Assembly (NCBI RefSeq): GCF_005217455.1
Contig: NZ_SZPQ01000037.1
Coordinates: 1 to 48,325, forward strand
Length of the DNA stretch: 48,325 nt
Reading direction: 5' to 3'
Origin: Martelella alba
GTDB taxonomy: Bacteria; Pseudomonadota; Gammaproteobacteria; Enterobacterales; Enterobacteriaceae
The first letter of the stretch is position 1. The number at the start of each line of letters is the position of its first letter. Of the stretch, positions 8,176-17,980 are shown in pieces. Both the position numbers and the translations under genes were made by a program. The notes beneath the pieces are model-generated. The model was not told the DNA's origin and did no database searches. It was given only the letters and a program-made list of their open reading frames with translations.

Positions 8176-8958
8176 TTAACCGCCGTAAACGTCGAAATCA
8201 AAGTATTTCTTGGCCAATTTATTGTAAGTGCCGTCTTTCCGCATATCGGCGAAGGCCTTGTTCAGCGCGTTTTTCAGATCGGTTTCGTCTTTACGCAGCC
8301 CCATACCGGTGCCGACGCCGAAGAATTTATCGTCTTTGACCGACGGACCGGCGAACGCATAACCTTTACCGGCGGGTTGCTTGAGGAAGCCCTCGCTGCC
8401 GGCCACTTCATCCTGGAATGCCGCATCGAGACGACCGGCGGTCAGGTCGGAATAGATTTGATCCTGATTCTGATAGGCCACCACGTCAATTCCTTTGGGC
8501 TGCCAATTGGCATTGGCGTAGGCTTCCTGGGTCGAGCCCTGCAAAACGCCCACATGTTTGCCTTTCAGGCTTTCCACCGTTGGGGTGATATTGCTGCCGG
8601 CTTTGGCAATCAGACGCGCGTCGGCGGCATACAGCTTGTCGGTAAAGTCGATTTCCTGCTGGCGTTTTTCAGTAATCGACATGGAGGAGATAATGGCGTC
8701 GATTTTCTTGGCTTTCAGGGACGGAATAAGGGCGTCAAAATCGCTTTCCACAAAAGTGCATTTCGCCTTGATCCGTTTGCACAGATCCTTTGCCAAATCG
8801 ATGTCGAAACCGACCAGCTTTCCGCTGGAATCTTTGGATTCGAACGGCGCATAGGTGGGATCGGTGCCGATTTTGATGTTTTTCGGCACCGCCGCAAAAA
8901 CGCTTCCTGCGGAGGCCAGCGCAAACAGAATGGGAAGAACTTTGACCAGCTTTTTCAT
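8176..8958 (-). CDS. hisJ: Periplasmic histidine-binding protein HisJ
   Basis: A 260-residue periplasmic solute-binding protein identical in length to E. coli HisJ. A signal peptide is clear ([19 protein letters not shown], with cleavage likely after VFA near residue 22). The mature protein has the family motifs [43 protein letters not shown] and the Cys pair of the lysine/arginine/ornithine- and histidine-binding group. It starts at ATG 8958 with GAGGG upstream. E. coli has the paralogue argT next door; here only one binding protein is present, so ligand range may be shared. A sigma-54 promoter is seen upstream. Confidence 0.97.
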   Translation of the reverse strand: MKKLVKVLPILFALASAGSVFAAVPKNIKIGTDPTYAPFESKDSSGKLVGFDIDLAKDLCKRIKAKCTFVESDFDALIPSLKAKKIDAIISSMSITEKRQQEIDFTDKLYAADARLIAKAGSNITPTVESLKGKHVGVLQGSTQEAYANANWQPKGIDVVAYQNQDQIYSDLTAGRLDAAFQDEVAGSEGFLKQPAGKGYAFAGPSVKDDKFFGVGTGMGLRKDETDLKNALNKAFADMRKDGTYNKLAKKYFDFDVYGG

Positions 8959-9019
8959 ACATTACCCTCAGAATATTTTTATGTTAGGTAAAACTGTGTG
9001 ATGTTTTCAGCGTGAAGAA

Positions 9020-9036
9020 TTGCACATTTCATGCCA
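9020..9036 (-). promoter_or_regulatory. Sigma-54 promoter of hisJQMP
   Basis: On the minus strand TGGCATGAAATGTGCAA matches the -24/-12 consensus TGGCACG-N4-TTGCA with the invariant GG and GC exactly ten bases apart. It lies about 62 bases upstream of the hisJ ATG. Nitrogen-regulated sigma-54 promoters are known for the enteric argT-hisJ region, so function here is likely. Confidence 0.72.
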
Positions 9037-9165
9037 TTTTAACCGGCCGGCGACCGTTGCGACCACCGGGCGGCTTTTCCTTGATGCTGCGTTAGCCGTA
9101 TCGATCCCCCCGGACGGCGGGATGACCAGCAGGCCGCGACGGTTGGCGAAAAAGCCCGCAACGGC

Positions 9166-9205
9166 CGCACCAAAAGAACACATAGCATGATCATAATTGG
9201 TGCAA
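9166..9205 (-). promoter_or_regulatory. Possible NtrC enhancer half-sites
   Basis: CGCACCA (9166-9172) and TTGGTGCAA (9197-9205) match the half-sites of NtrC operators (GCAC-N7-GTGC) but neither site is complete. They lie about 150 bases upstream of the -12 element, a usual distance for an enhancer. The call rests on these half-sites plus the sigma-54 promoter. Confidence 0.4.
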
Positions 9206-9256
9206 TGTTACCAGAACGCGCCATGACGCAGCGTTAGGAGGGTATGGAGGGTCCGG

Positions 9257-9832
9257 TTAATGATGGCCGCCCTGCCAGCGCTGGAACAAATCCTGGGGCA
9301 GCGCGATATCAAATTGATCCAGTACGCGGTTGACCGTCTGATCAATAACCTCCGTCAACGAGGAAGGCCGGTGATAGAAAGCCGGCACCGGCGGCATGAT
9401 GATGGCGCCCATCTCCGCGGCGGCGGTCATCAAACGCAAGTGTCCCAAATGCAGCGGCGTTTCTCGCACGCACAGCACCAGGGTGCGGCGTTCTTTCAGC
9501 GCCACGTCCGCCGCTCTGGCCAGCAGGCCGTCGGTATAACTGTTGACGATGGCCGACAAGGTTTTCATTGAACAGGGCACCACGGCCATACCGGCGGTTT
9601 TAAAGGATCCGGAACTGATACTGGCGGCGATATCGCGGCAGTCATGCGTGACATCGGCCAGCGCCTGCAAATCGCGCACGTTGTAGTCGCTTTCCAGCGC
9701 CAGCGTCTGGCGGGCGGCATTGCTCAGGACGAGATGCGTTTCCACCTCCGGTACCTGGCGCAGCACCTCTAGCAGACGCACGCCGTAAATGGCGCCGCTG
9801 GCGCCGGTCATGCCCACGATCAGTCGTTTCAT
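9257..9832 (-). CDS. ubiX: Flavin prenyltransferase UbiX
   Basis: A 191-residue enzyme that attaches a dimethylallyl group to FMN, making the prenylated cofactor used by the UbiD decarboxylase in ubiquinone synthesis. The N-terminal GMTGASGAIYG binds flavin; the SSGSFKTAGMAVVPCSMKTLS stretch and the C-terminal PPVPAFYHRP are typical of the family. ATG 9832 begins the conserved MKRLIVG and has GGAG seven bases upstream. It lies downstream of purF on the same strand, behind a terminator hairpin, so it probably has its own promoter in the 145-base gap. Confidence 0.96.
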   Translation of the reverse strand: MKRLIVGMTGASGAIYGVRLLEVLRQVPEVETHLVLSNAARQTLALESDYNVRDLQALADVTHDCRDIAASISSGSFKTAGMAVVPCSMKTLSAIVNSYTDGLLARAADVALKERRTLVLCVRETPLHLGHLRLMTAAAEMGAIIMPPVPAFYHRPSSLTEVIDQTVNRVLDQFDIALPQDLFQRWQGGHH

Positions 9833-9872
9833 AGGAGGGCTCCGAGTGGCCCGCAAGAAGCGGTCCGAATAC

Positions 9873-9906
9873 AAAAACACCCGGCGCGCAAGGCCGCCGC
9901 CGGGTG
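9873..9906 (-). terminator. Rho-independent terminator of purF
   Basis: On the minus strand CACCCGGCG pairs perfectly with CGCCGGGTG over nine bases around an 11-base loop and is followed at once by TTTTTG. It closes the cvpA-purF transcript just before ubiX. Confidence 0.85.
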
Positions 9907-9977
9907 CGAAAGATTACCGCGCCGCATCATACCGCTGGACGGCGCGTCCGCCCAAAATCCACGCGCCGCGGCCGCAG

Positions 9978-11495
9978 TCAACCTTCGTTGTACATTTCCA
10001 GATTTTCCACTTCATTTTGCATTCGAATCGCTTTGGCGTCATCGCTGCGCAACGATTCGAGGTAATCCAGGTAACGCTGATCCACGTCCCGTGTCACATA
10101 AATGCCGTTAAAAACCGACGATTCGAACTGAGCGATATCCGGATTGTCTTCGCGCACCGCGTCTTCGAGATCGTGCAAATCTTGGAAAATAAGCGCATCG
10201 GCGCCTATCAGTTGGCGGATTTCGTCCACTTCCCGCCCGTGAGCGATAAGTTCGGTGGCGCTGGGCATGTCTATGCCATAGACATTGGGGAAACGTATCT
10301 CCGGCGCCGCGGAGGCCAGATACACATGGCGGGCTCCGGCCTCGCGCGCCATTTCGACGATTTGTTCGGACGTGGTGCCGCGCACGATGGAGTCATCCAC
10401 CAGCAGGACATTCTTGTCGCGGAACTCGGCGCGGTTGGCGTTGAGCTTGCGGCGCACCGATTTGCGCCGAACTTGCTGGCCGGGCATGATAAAAGTGCGC
10501 CCGACGTAGCGGTTTTTCACGAAACCCTGACGATAGGGCCTGTTGAGAATGCGCGCGATTTCCAAGGCGATATCGCAAGAGGTTTCCGGAATGGGGATAA
10601 CCACGTCGATATCCAGGTCTTCCCATTCCCGGGCGATTTTTTCGCCCAGTTTCTGTCCCATGCGTACCCGGGCGCTGTAAACGGAAACCTTATCGATAAA
10701 CGAATCCGGACGAGCGAAATACACGTATTCGAACAGACAGGGATGGTTTTGCGGATTTTCCGCGCATTGGCGCGTGAACAGTTGGCCTTTCTCGGTGATA
10801 TACACCGCCTCCCCCGGCGCCACATCGCGCAGGAATTCAAAGCCCAGCGTATCCAGCGCCACGCTTTCGGAGGCGACCATATATTCGTTGCGGCCGTCCG
10901 GCAGCGTGCGTTTGCCAATCACCAGCGGCCGGATGCCGTTAGGGTCGCGAAACGCCACCAGCCCGTGTCCGATGATCATGCCCACCACGGCGTATGCGCC
11001 GCGAATCTGCTGATGCGTCGCGGCGACGGCGGCAAAAATATTGTCCGCTTCCAGCGGGTAATCGGGGAAACGATCCAGTTCGGTGGCGAAGATATTCAAC
11101 AGGATTTCTGAATCGGAGGTAGTGTTGATATGACGCCGTCCCTTTTCGAATAGCTTTTCGCGCAATTCATGGGCGTTGGTCAGATTGCCGTTGTGGGCCA
11201 GCGTGATACCGAAGGGAGAATTGACATAAAAGGGCTGGGCCTCGGACGCGCTCGAACTGCCGGCGGTGGGATAGCGGACATGGCCTATCCCAATGTTGCC
11301 TTGCAGACGCTGCATGTGCCGCGCCTCGAACACGTCTTTCACCAGACCGTTGGCTTTACGCAAACGAAAACAGTTTAAAGCATCGATAGTCACGATACCC
11401 GCGGCGTCCTGCCCACGGTGCTGAAGCACCGTTAATGCGTCATAGATAGACTGGTTTACCGGCATAAAACCGGCGATACCGACAATACCGCACAT
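9978..11495 (-). CDS. purF: Amidophosphoribosyltransferase PurF
   Basis: A 505-residue enzyme, the same length as E. coli PurF, catalysing the first committed step of purine synthesis (glutamine plus PRPP to phosphoribosylamine). The mature N-terminal Cys2 ([10 protein letters not shown]) is the glutaminase nucleophile, with RGQDAAGI and [14 protein letters not shown] in the glutaminase domain. The PRPP-binding loop [14 protein letters not shown] is in the C-terminal phosphoribosyltransferase domain. It follows cvpA by 33 bases and shares the PurR-controlled promoter. Confidence 0.98.
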   Translation of the reverse strand: MCGIVGIAGFMPVNQSIYDALTVLQHRGQDAAGIVTIDALNCFRLRKANGLVKDVFEARHMQRLQGNIGIGHVRYPTAGSSSASEAQPFYVNSPFGITLAHNGNLTNAHELREKLFEKGRRHINTTSDSEILLNIFATELDRFPDYPLEADNIFAAVAATHQQIRGAYAVVGMIIGHGLVAFRDPNGIRPLVIGKRTLPDGRNEYMVASESVALDTLGFEFLRDVAPGEAVYITEKGQLFTRQCAENPQNHPCLFEYVYFARPDSFIDKVSVYSARVRMGQKLGEKIAREWEDLDIDVVIPIPETSCDIALEIARILNRPYRQGFVKNRYVGRTFIMPGQQVRRKSVRRKLNANRAEFRDKNVLLVDDSIVRGTTSEQIVEMAREAGARHVYLASAAPEIRFPNVYGIDMPSATELIAHGREVDEIRQLIGADALIFQDLHDLEDAVREDNPDIAQFESSVFNGIYVTRDVDQRYLDYLESLRSDDAKAIRMQNEVENLEMYNEG

Positions 11496-11528
11496 GTTGT
11501 CATTTCCTCATCAGCGCAGCCGGGGCGG

Positions 11529-12017
11529 TTAATGCCTCGGCAAAAAACTCGACGTGCTGGACAGATAGTCGAAGAACCATCTGATGATACCGCTGAACTG
11601 CGGTATCAGTTGGGACTGCCGCCAGTCGTTGCTTTGGGAAAAACCGGTGAAGGTATCCAGAAAGAATAAGATCGCCGCAACGATCAATATGCCCCTGAGC
11701 GCACCAAAGCACACCCCCAGCACACGGTCGGTGCCGGATAAACCGGTCCGTTCCACCAAAGAGCCAAGCACGTAATTGACGATTGCCCCGACAATCAGGG
11801 TCGCCACGAACAACAGGGCAATCGCGATACCGTTGCGAACCAGCTCGTCTTCAAAACGGGTGAAGTAAACGGCGAGATAGACATAATAATGACTGGCGAC
11901 AAAAAAAGCACATCCCCAGGTTATTAAGGATAACGCCTCTCGGATAAACCCGCGAATCAGACTTACCAAGGCCGAAAAAGCGATAATGCCGATAATGGCA
12001 TAGTCAATCCAGTTCAT
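11529..12017 (-). CDS. cvpA: CvpA family inner-membrane protein
   Basis: A 162-residue integral membrane protein, identical in length to E. coli CvpA, with about four hydrophobic segments and the family N-terminus NWIDYAIIGIIAFSALVSLIRGF. It is required for colicin V production in E. coli and has been linked to envelope stress and bile tolerance in enterics; its biochemical role is unknown. It is the first gene of the cvpA-purF operon, and a PurR operator lies 59-74 bases upstream of its start. Confidence 0.96.
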   Translation of the reverse strand: MNWIDYAIIGIIAFSALVSLIRGFIREALSLITWGCAFFVASHYYVYLAVYFTRFEDELVRNGIAIALLFVATLIVGAIVNYVLGSLVERTGLSGTDRVLGVCFGALRGILIVAAILFFLDTFTGFSQSNDWRQSQLIPQFSGIIRWFFDYLSSTSSFLPRH

Positions 12018-12062
12018 ACCCGCATTCCTCGGCCATAGGTCCCGTCAACGGGTTCGCGGCGC

Positions 12063-12091
12063 ATTCTATCAGAAAAAGAAAACGTTTGCGC
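12063..12091 (-). promoter_or_regulatory. cvpA-purF promoter with PurR operator
   Basis: On the minus strand GCGCAAACGTTTTCTT (12076-12091) closely matches the PurR box ACGCAAACGTTTGCGT and is followed by the -10 element TAGAAT (12063-12068). The same arrangement controls purF in E. coli, where PurR with hypoxanthine or guanine blocks transcription. Confidence 0.85.
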
Positions 12092-12117
12092 ACCGGAATT
12101 CCACCCTATCGTTAAAA

Positions 12118-12131
12118 CATTAACGTTAATG
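12118..12131. promoter_or_regulatory. Palindrome CATTAACGTTAATG, possible operator
   Basis: A perfect 14-base palindrome 101 bases upstream of the cvpA start, beyond the PurR box. Its core TTAACGTTAA recurs in the palindrome at 21769-21780, about the same distance upstream of yfcJ. Both could be sites for one regulator. Confidence 0.4.
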
Positions 12132-12178
12132 ATAAAACCCCTCCAGCAGCGGGCCCGCCGTGTCCCCCGGCCACTCCG

Positions 12179-12943
12179 CTAGCGCACCTGATAGGGCTTG
12201 AGCTGCCCGTTAAGCCCGCTTAGCTGATTCAAGTCAGGCAACGCGCCTTGCATTTTCTGCCGGGAGGCATCCGGCCCGACGAAAATCCGGGTGATCTGGC
12301 CGGCCACCGGCTTGGACGGCACCGTATAGACCCGGTAACCGGACAAACGCAGTTTGGCGACAATTTCATCCACTTTACCGGCGTTTCGCAGCGCGCCCAA
12401 CTGCACGACCCATGCCTGGCCCTGCGGCGGCTGTTCGGCCGGTTGCGCGGCGACGGACGGGGTCTGGGGTTTAGGTTCCGGCGCGGCGGGTTTCTTTTCC
12501 GGTTTGACCGGCGGTGTCGGTCTGCTTTCCGGCTGAGCGGGTTTGGACGGCGGCGTCCGGGGCGCCGATTCCGTCGAACGGGCTGGCGCTTCGCGTGTTC
12601 CACTGGCTGCCGGCGCCGGTTTTTCCGCCGGAGGCGTCGAAATTTCGGGTTGCAGAGGCGTGTCCGGCACCGCGGCCGCCGACCGGCTGTCGTTTTCCGA
12701 CGCCTTGCTGGCCTGCCGTACCGCCGCGCCGGCGCCTTCCGGCGGTTGACTCGGCAGGGACTGGCTGGCCTGGGGCGAGGCTTCGGTCTCATCGGTATCG
12801 CCCGGTTTGGGCACCAGCGGTATGGCGGCGAATTCATCCTGGTAGTGTTTTTTCTTGCCGTCCAGCAGTCCGGGCAGCACGATGACCCCCAGAGCAACGA
12901 TAATGATCGTCCCCACCAGCCGGTTCTGAAATTTACTCGCCAC
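12179..12943 (-). CDS. dedD: Cell division protein DedD (SPOR domain)
   Basis: A 254-residue bitopic inner-membrane protein: short cytoplasmic N-terminus, one membrane span around residues 10-27 (VGTIIIVALGVIVLPGLLDG), a long Pro/Ala/Glu-rich periplasmic linker, and a C-terminal SPOR domain (about 170-254; WVVQLGALRNAGKVDEIV, IFVGPDASRQ). SPOR domains bind denuded septal peptidoglycan, and DedD works with FtsN at constriction. The linker is longer than in the 220-residue E. coli protein. The start overlaps the end of folC by 11 bases. Confidence 0.94.
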   Translation of the reverse strand: MASKFQNRLVGTIIIVALGVIVLPGLLDGKKKHYQDEFAAIPLVPKPGDTDETEASPQASQSLPSQPPEGAGAAVRQASKASENDSRSAAAVPDTPLQPEISTPPAEKPAPAASGTREAPARSTESAPRTPPSKPAQPESRPTPPVKPEKKPAAPEPKPQTPSVAAQPAEQPPQGQAWVVQLGALRNAGKVDEIVAKLRLSGYRVYTVPSKPVAGQITRIFVGPDASRQKMQGALPDLNQLSGLNGQLKPYQVR

Positions 12944-14201
12944 GTTGGTTCTCCGCGTTTAGCAGCGCCAGTACCGGCGCCACGGTATGGAACGAACCGA
13001 ACACCAGCACGCAATCCTGCGGCCCGGCATCCAGCAGGGCCTGTCGCCAGGCGGCCGCCACGTCGCTAAATTGCCGGGCGCCGTCAAGATAGCCGGCCAC
13101 GTCGGCCGCGCTGGCGCCGCGTGGTCCGTCCAGGCCGGCGCAATACCACACCGCCACCTGACGGCGCAGGCATTCCAGGGTACCGGCGATGTCTTTATCC
13201 GCCAGCATGCCCACTACCGCGCGAATTTTGCCGCCCACCGATATTTCGGCCAGCCGCGCGCTGAGGTAGGCGGCGGCGTGGGGATTATGCGCCACGTCGA
13301 GAATGCATAAGGGCCGCCGGCGAACAATCTGGAACCGGCCCGGCAGGGAAGCCTGCTCAAGCCCGCGCCGAATAGCCGATTCGGGGACCTCCAGCGGCGA
13401 CCGCATGAGCGCCGCCAGGGCGGTGGCGGCATTGGCCAGCGGGATGGACGGCATGGGCAAGTCGGCAAGCGTACGGCCATTATCGCGCCAATGCCAGTTT
13501 TCGCCGTCCCGGGCAAAGAACCAGTCCCGCCCCCGGCAATAGGACGCGGCCCCGGTTTGCCGCGCATAATCATCAATGGAGGCGGGGCGATCCGGCTCGC
13601 CCACCACGGCCGGCCGGCCGGCGCGCATAATGCCGGCCTTCTCGCGACCGATACTTTCCCGATCGGGTCCCAGAAGCTCGGTATGATCGAGACCGATGCT
13701 GGTGATCACCGCCACATCGGCATCCACGATATTGGTGGCGTCCAGGCGTCCGCCCAATCCCACTTCAAGGATAACCACATCCAGCGCCGCCTGCTTGAAC
13801 AGCCAGAGCGCCGCCAGGGTGCCGAACTCGAAATAGCTGAGGGATGTCGCGCCGCGGCCGCCTTCAATCACCGCCATGGCTTCGCTGTGACGCTCTTGCG
13901 GTAATTCCTCGCCTTGGATGCGCACCCGTTCGGTGTAACGCAGGATATGGGGGGAACTGTAGACGCCAACCCGCAAGCCGGCGGCCAGCAGGATGGTTTC
14001 CAGCAGACGGCAGGTCGTGCCTTTCCCGTTGGTGCCCGCCACGGTGAATACGCACGGGGCGGGTCGCAGTAATTGCAGGCGGGCGGCCACCGAGCCCACC
14101 CGTTCCAGGCCCAGGTCGATGGTTTTGCCATGCAGGCGTTCAAGGTAATAAAGCCACGCCGCCAATGGCGACGTGGATTGGGGAATGTGAAGCTTTTCCA
14201 T
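12933..14201 (-). CDS. folC: Bifunctional folylpolyglutamate/dihydrofolate synthase FolC
   Basis: A 422-residue Mur-ligase-fold enzyme, the same length as E. coli FolC. It joins glutamate to dihydropteroate, making dihydrofolate, and later adds glutamates to folates. The ATP-binding AGTNGKGTT loop is at about 55-63; the omega-loop VGVYSSPHILRYTERV, the metal-contact EVGLGGRLDATN and DVAHNPHAAA follow. I start at ATG 14201 (MEKLHIPQS), which matches the family length; an upstream start would add 14 residues. It lies between accD and dedD as in E. coli. Confidence 0.96.
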   Translation of the reverse strand: MEKLHIPQSTSPLAAWLYYLERLHGKTIDLGLERVGSVAARLQLLRPAPCVFTVAGTNGKGTTCRLLETILLAAGLRVGVYSSPHILRYTERVRIQGEELPQERHSEAMAVIEGGRGATSLSYFEFGTLAALWLFKQAALDVVILEVGLGGRLDATNIVDADVAVITSIGLDHTELLGPDRESIGREKAGIMRAGRPAVVGEPDRPASIDDYARQTGAASYCRGRDWFFARDGENWHWRDNGRTLADLPMPSIPLANAATALAALMRSPLEVPESAIRRGLEQASLPGRFQIVRRRPLCILDVAHNPHAAAYLSARLAEISVGGKIRAVVGMLADKDIAGTLECLRRQVAVWYCAGLDGPRGASAADVAGYLDGARQFSDVAAAWRQALLDAGPQDCVLVFGSFHTVAPVLALLNAENQRGE

Positions 14202-14299
14202 ACGTCCCGTTATTGGCTCTGTGATACCCTTCGTATCCGTCACGCTTCGGGCTACAGCCGGGAATTCATCGGGTATCTTTTCTCATTGAATACCGGCTG

Positions 14300-14319
14300 C
14301 CGCCGCGGACCGGCGGCGG
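14300..14319 (-). ncRNA. GC-rich hairpin between accD and folC
   Basis: On the minus transcript CCGCCGC pairs with GCGGCGG around a six-base loop, two bases after the accD stop. No U-run follows, so it probably protects or adjusts the accD message rather than ending transcription. Confidence 0.4.
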
Positions 14320-14320
14320 T

Positions 14321-15244
14321 TTATAACTCTTCCTGACGCTCCTCGGCAACATAGTCCGGTCTGGGCTCCGGCACAGGCACGGTTTCCGCCGGCTGCGGCC
14401 GTCCGGTCAGTTTCGCCAGCAATCCGGCCAGTTTCAGGCGCAGCTCCGGACGGCGGATGATCATGTCAATGGCGCCCTTTTCCAGCAGGAATTCGCTGCG
14501 CTGAAAGCCCGTGGGCAGTTTTTCCCGCACCGTCTGCTCGATAACCCTGGGCCCGGCGAAGCCGATGAGCGCCTTGGGCTCGGCGATATTCAGGTCTCCC
14601 AGCATGGCCAGGCTGGCGGATACGCCGCCCATGGTCGGGTCGGTCAGCACCGAGATATACGGCAAGCGGCGCTCGCGCAATTTGGCCAGCGCCGCGCTGG
14701 TTTTGGCCATTTGCATCAGCGACAACAGCGCTTCCTGCATCCGCGCGCCGCCGCTGGCGGAAAAGCACACCAGCGGACAATCGTCCTCCAGCGCCTGCTC
14801 CACCGCGCGAACAAACCGCGCGCCCACCACCGAGGACATGGAACCGCCGATAAAGGCGAATTCAAACGACGCCGCCACGACGGGCATGTCATATAACAAC
14901 CCTTTCATCACCACCAAAGCGTCTTTTTCGTTGGTGTCTTTCTGAGCCGCCGCCAGACGATCCTTGTATTTCTTCGAATCTCTAAATTTCAGGATATCCC
15001 GGGGTTCCAGCTCGCTGCCCAGCTCAGTTTCGCTGCCCTTGTCCAGGAAGGCGAGCAACCGGGACCGGGCGGACATGCGCATATGGTGATCGCATTTGGG
15101 ACAAACCTCCAGGTTGCGCTCAAGTTCCGCACGGTACAATACCTGGCCGCAACTATCGCATTTCGTCCAGACGCCCTCGGGAATGTTCGCCCTGCGGGTC
15201 GGGGTGATAGTGCTTTTATTGAGAATTCGTTCAATCCAGCTCAT
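14321..15244 (-). CDS. accD: Acetyl-CoA carboxylase carboxyltransferase beta subunit AccD
   Basis: A 307-residue subunit that with AccA moves carboxyl from biotin to acetyl-CoA, giving malonyl-CoA for fatty acid synthesis. An N-terminal zinc ribbon uses Cys29, Cys32, Cys48 and Cys51, followed by the crotonase-like carboxyltransferase domain ([49 protein letters not shown]). Three residues longer than E. coli AccD, with an acidic C-terminal tail. A plausible promoter precedes it in the 208-base gap: TTGCGG, 17 bases, TATGAA on the minus strand. Confidence 0.97.
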   Translation of the reverse strand: MSWIERILNKSTITPTRRANIPEGVWTKCDSCGQVLYRAELERNLEVCPKCDHHMRMSARSRLLAFLDKGSETELGSELEPRDILKFRDSKKYKDRLAAAQKDTNEKDALVVMKGLLYDMPVVAASFEFAFIGGSMSSVVGARFVRAVEQALEDDCPLVCFSASGGARMQEALLSLMQMAKTSAALAKLRERRLPYISVLTDPTMGGVSASLAMLGDLNIAEPKALIGFAGPRVIEQTVREKLPTGFQRSEFLLEKGAIDMIIRRPELRLKLAGLLAKLTGRPQPAETVPVPEPRPDYVAEERQEEL

Positions 15245-15452
15245 CGATAACCTTTCTGTTTGAACCTGGCATGCGCCAGTCCGCTATTCATACTCTGACC
15301 ATTTCGCGACCGCAACATTCCCTGCGATCATTCGCCGGCGAAAGAAATGGCCGTTGAAAATGTTGCCCATTAAACCATAACCGCTGGCGAGTTGGCATCG
15401 AAAACTCCGCCCGCCCCTCACAATTCGGCGCCCTTGCCGGCAAAACAAGGCG

Positions 15453-16106
15453 TTACCCCCGGCCAGCAGCCCGCCGGTGCCGCCACACTTCAATGAGTGC
15501 CGGCAGAATCGACACAATAATAATAGCCACAATCAACAGTTTCAGATTTTCTTGCACTACCGGCAAATCGCCGAATAAGTAGCCGGCGTAGGTAAACAGC
15601 CCCACCCAGGCCACGCCGCCCGTTACGTTGAACAAGGCAAAATGCCGGTAGGACATATTGCCCATGCCGGCCACAAACGGCGCGAAAGTGCGAATGATAG
15701 GCACAAAGCGGGCGAGGATAATGGTTTTGCCGCCATGGCGGTCATAAAATCGGTGGGTTTTCTCCAGATAGCTACGGCGGAAAATCCGCGAGTCGGGGTT
15801 ACTGAACAATTTTTCGCCGAACAGGCGGCCGATGGTGTAATTGACCGCATCGCCCAGCACCGCCGCCACGGCCATCAAGAGCGCCATGACATGAACATCC
15901 AGGCTGTTGGCGGGGAGCGCCGCCAGCGCGCCGGCCACAAACAGCATCGAATCCCCCGGCAGAAAAGGCGTGACCACAAGACCGGTCTCGCAAAACAAAA
16001 TCACAAATAAAATGGCATAGACCCAAATGCCGTATTGCGCCACCAGTTGCGCCAGATGAACATCAATATGCAGAATAAAATCGATGATAAAATGCACAAA
16101 TTCCAT
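15453..16106 (-). CDS. dedA: DedA family inner-membrane protein
   Basis: A 217-residue polytopic membrane protein of the DedA (SNARE-associated/VTT) family, thought to act in membrane lipid and undecaprenyl-phosphate flipping and proton-motive-force upkeep. The family motif around the re-entrant loops is present: [23 protein letters not shown], then [32 protein letters not shown] with the essential acidic and arginine residues. It lies between truA and accD as in E. coli. Confidence 0.96.
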   Translation of the reverse strand: MEFVHFIIDFILHIDVHLAQLVAQYGIWVYAILFVILFCETGLVVTPFLPGDSMLFVAGALAALPANSLDVHVMALLMAVAAVLGDAVNYTIGRLFGEKLFSNPDSRIFRRSYLEKTHRFYDRHGGKTIILARFVPIIRTFAPFVAGMGNMSYRHFALFNVTGGVAWVGLFTYAGYLFGDLPVVQENLKLLIVAIIIVSILPALIEVWRHRRAAGRG

Positions 16107-16148
16107 AAGTCACATTCCCCGGAAACGCCAGAAAGCGGTTAAATGACA

Positions 16149-16970
16149 TCAATCAGCCAGGAACAAAGGCCCCATGGCCGGCACAGGTAAGGCGTAACGC
16201 GACGGATACTCCACCGCCACCAGATATAGTCCCTCCGCTTTGGCGGTCGCGGCGGCCAAAGCGCGCTCCCTGGCCGCCAGCACTTGCGCTATCCAGGCTT
16301 CCGGCTGGTGGCCGCACCCCACTTCCAGCAGGCTGCCGACAATATTACGCACCATATGATGGACAAAGGCATTAGCCTTGATATCCACCACCACATAGGC
16401 GCCATGGCGGGTAACCGTCAGGTGCTGTACATTGCGCCAGGGCGAGCGCGACTGGCACTGTACGGCCCTAAAAGAGGTAAAATCATGCTCGCCCAGCAGA
16501 CAGCGTCCCGCCCGCTCCATCTTTTGCGCGTCAAGTGGATGATAAAAGTGGGTAACGCCCCGGGACAACACGGCCGGACGATAGGCGTGATTGTAGATAA
16601 TATAGCGGTAACGGCGGGCCGTGGCACTGAATCGCGCATGAAAATCTTCCGCCACGCCGGCAACCCAGCGCACGGCGATATCCTCCGGCAGATTGGCGTT
16701 GACGCCGAGGGTCCAGGCCGCATCCACCCGCCGGGCGCGGGTTTCGAAATGCGCCACCTGGCCGGTGGCATGCACGCCGGCGTCGGTGCGCCCCGCGCAA
16801 AACACCGTCACCGGCTCATTGGCCACCTTGGACAGCGCCGCCTCGAGGCGCGCCTGAATGCTGTCGACTTCCTGCTGCCGCTGCCAGCCGTAATACCGGC
16901 TGCCGTCGTATTCGATACCCAACGCAATCCTCATCGGCGCCGGGGCGAAACCCGAAACTGCCTGAGACAT
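16149..16970 (-). CDS. truA: tRNA pseudouridine synthase TruA
   Basis: A 273-residue enzyme making pseudouridine at positions 38-40 of the tRNA anticodon arm. The catalytic aspartate is Asp63 in [18 protein letters not shown], and [15 protein letters not shown] and [13 protein letters not shown] are family signatures. Its ATG overlaps the usg stop by one base (TGATG), so translation is coupled. Length is close to the 270 residues of E. coli. Confidence 0.97.
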   Translation of the reverse strand: MSQAVSGFAPAPMRIALGIEYDGSRYYGWQRQQEVDSIQARLEAALSKVANEPVTVFCAGRTDAGVHATGQVAHFETRARRVDAAWTLGVNANLPEDIAVRWVAGVAEDFHARFSATARRYRYIIYNHAYRPAVLSRGVTHFYHPLDAQKMERAGRCLLGEHDFTSFRAVQCQSRSPWRNVQHLTVTRHGAYVVVDIKANAFVHHMVRNIVGSLLEVGCGHQPEAWIAQVLAARERALAAATAKAEGLYLVAVEYPSRYALPVPAMGPLFLAD

Positions 16971-17980
16971 CAGTAAAAATACTCCGCCACCAGCAACTCC
17001 GCGGTCATGACCGCCATCAGCGCGCCGCCGAAACGGACATTGTCCGCCACCGACCAGAATTGCAGCAGATCCGGCATGCCGTAATCAGCGCGCAAACAGC
17101 CGATGCCCAGCTGAATCTGACCGGAGGCGTCTTCCACCTGGGTGGGAAAATCCTGCTCATCGCTAACGCTGACCCATTCGCCCGCGTTCAGCAGGTCGCG
17201 GGCATCTTCCACCCCCAGCGGCCGTTGGGTTTCGAGATGCACGATTTGCGCGTGACCGTAAAATACCGGCGCGCGCACACTGCCGACCGAAATGGGCAGT
17301 CCTTCGTCCTGCCAGACCTTGCGCGCCTCATCCACCAACCGGCGCTCGACGGGCACGCTGCCTTCGCCATCCGGCAGCAACGGCAACAAATTGAACGCCA
17401 GTTGACGGTGGAAGAAATCCGTCTCGGCCGGCAGGCCGTTCAACAGGCGCGCGCTTTGACCCGCCAGCGCATCCACCGCCGCCTTGCCCTGGCCGGAAAC
17501 CGACAGCAGGTTCGAGACATGCAGACGATGCAATCCAGCCTGCTCGGCCAGCGGTTGGACCGCCAGCAGCAATTGGCTGGTCAGGCTGTCCGCCACGGCC
17601 ACCAGATTACGGTTGCGGTAATCGGCGAGCACCGAGTCGTTGACGCCGGGCACCACCAGCGGCACATCCGGTTCCAGTGCGAACAAGCCGCTGCTGTCGA
17701 TGACCACGCAGCCGGCGCCGGCGGCCTGTTCGGCATAATGGGCGCTGGCCTCGGCCCCCGCGACAAAAAACGCCAGTTGCGCCCGCGCCCAGTCAAACTG
17801 GGCCGCGTCGGCGACCTGATAACCTTTACCGTCAAAACGCAGGGTCTCGCCGGCGCTTCGCTCGCTGGACAGCAGATACAGCTCGCCCACCGGGAACCGC
17901 CGTTCCTGCAACAACGCCAGCAACGCCGTGCCCACGGCCCCCGTCGCCCCCAACAGGGCGATGTTCCAGCCTTCAGACAT
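16970..17980 (-). CDS. usg: USG-1 protein, aspartate-semialdehyde-dehydrogenase-like
   Basis: A 336-residue protein of the Asd family, matching E. coli Usg (337). The NADP-binding [11 protein letters not shown] is at 11-21. Where active aspartate-semialdehyde dehydrogenases have the catalytic cysteine (N-C-[ST]-T), this protein reads ADSLTSQ with Ser132 at the cysteine position, so it is unlikely to perform the usual reaction; its role is unknown. I start at ATG 17980 with GGGAGGG upstream. The frame runs a further 67 codons upstream inside pdxB, but that is overlap. It overlaps the pdxB end by eight bases. Confidence 0.94.
   Translation of the reverse strand: MSEGWNIALLGATGAVGTALLALLQERRFPVGELYLLSSERSAGETLRFDGKGYQVADAAQFDWARAQLAFFVAGAEASAHYAEQAAGAGCVVIDSSGLFALEPDVPLVVPGVNDSVLADYRNRNLVAVADSLTSQLLLAVQPLAEQAGLHRLHVSNLLSVSGQGKAAVDALAGQSARLLNGLPAETDFFHRQLAFNLLPLLPDGEGSVPVERRLVDEARKVWQDEGLPISVGSVRAPVFYGHAQIVHLETQRPLGVEDARDLLNAGEWVSVSDEQDFPTQVEDASGQIQLGIGCLRADYGMPDLLQFWSVADNVRFGGALMAVMTAELLVAEYFY

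Noticed and set aside
14222-14278. GATACCC/GGGTATC inverted repeat in the accD-folC gap as a mobile repeat element.
   Set aside because: Only seven bases per arm with a 43-base interval; chance is likely.
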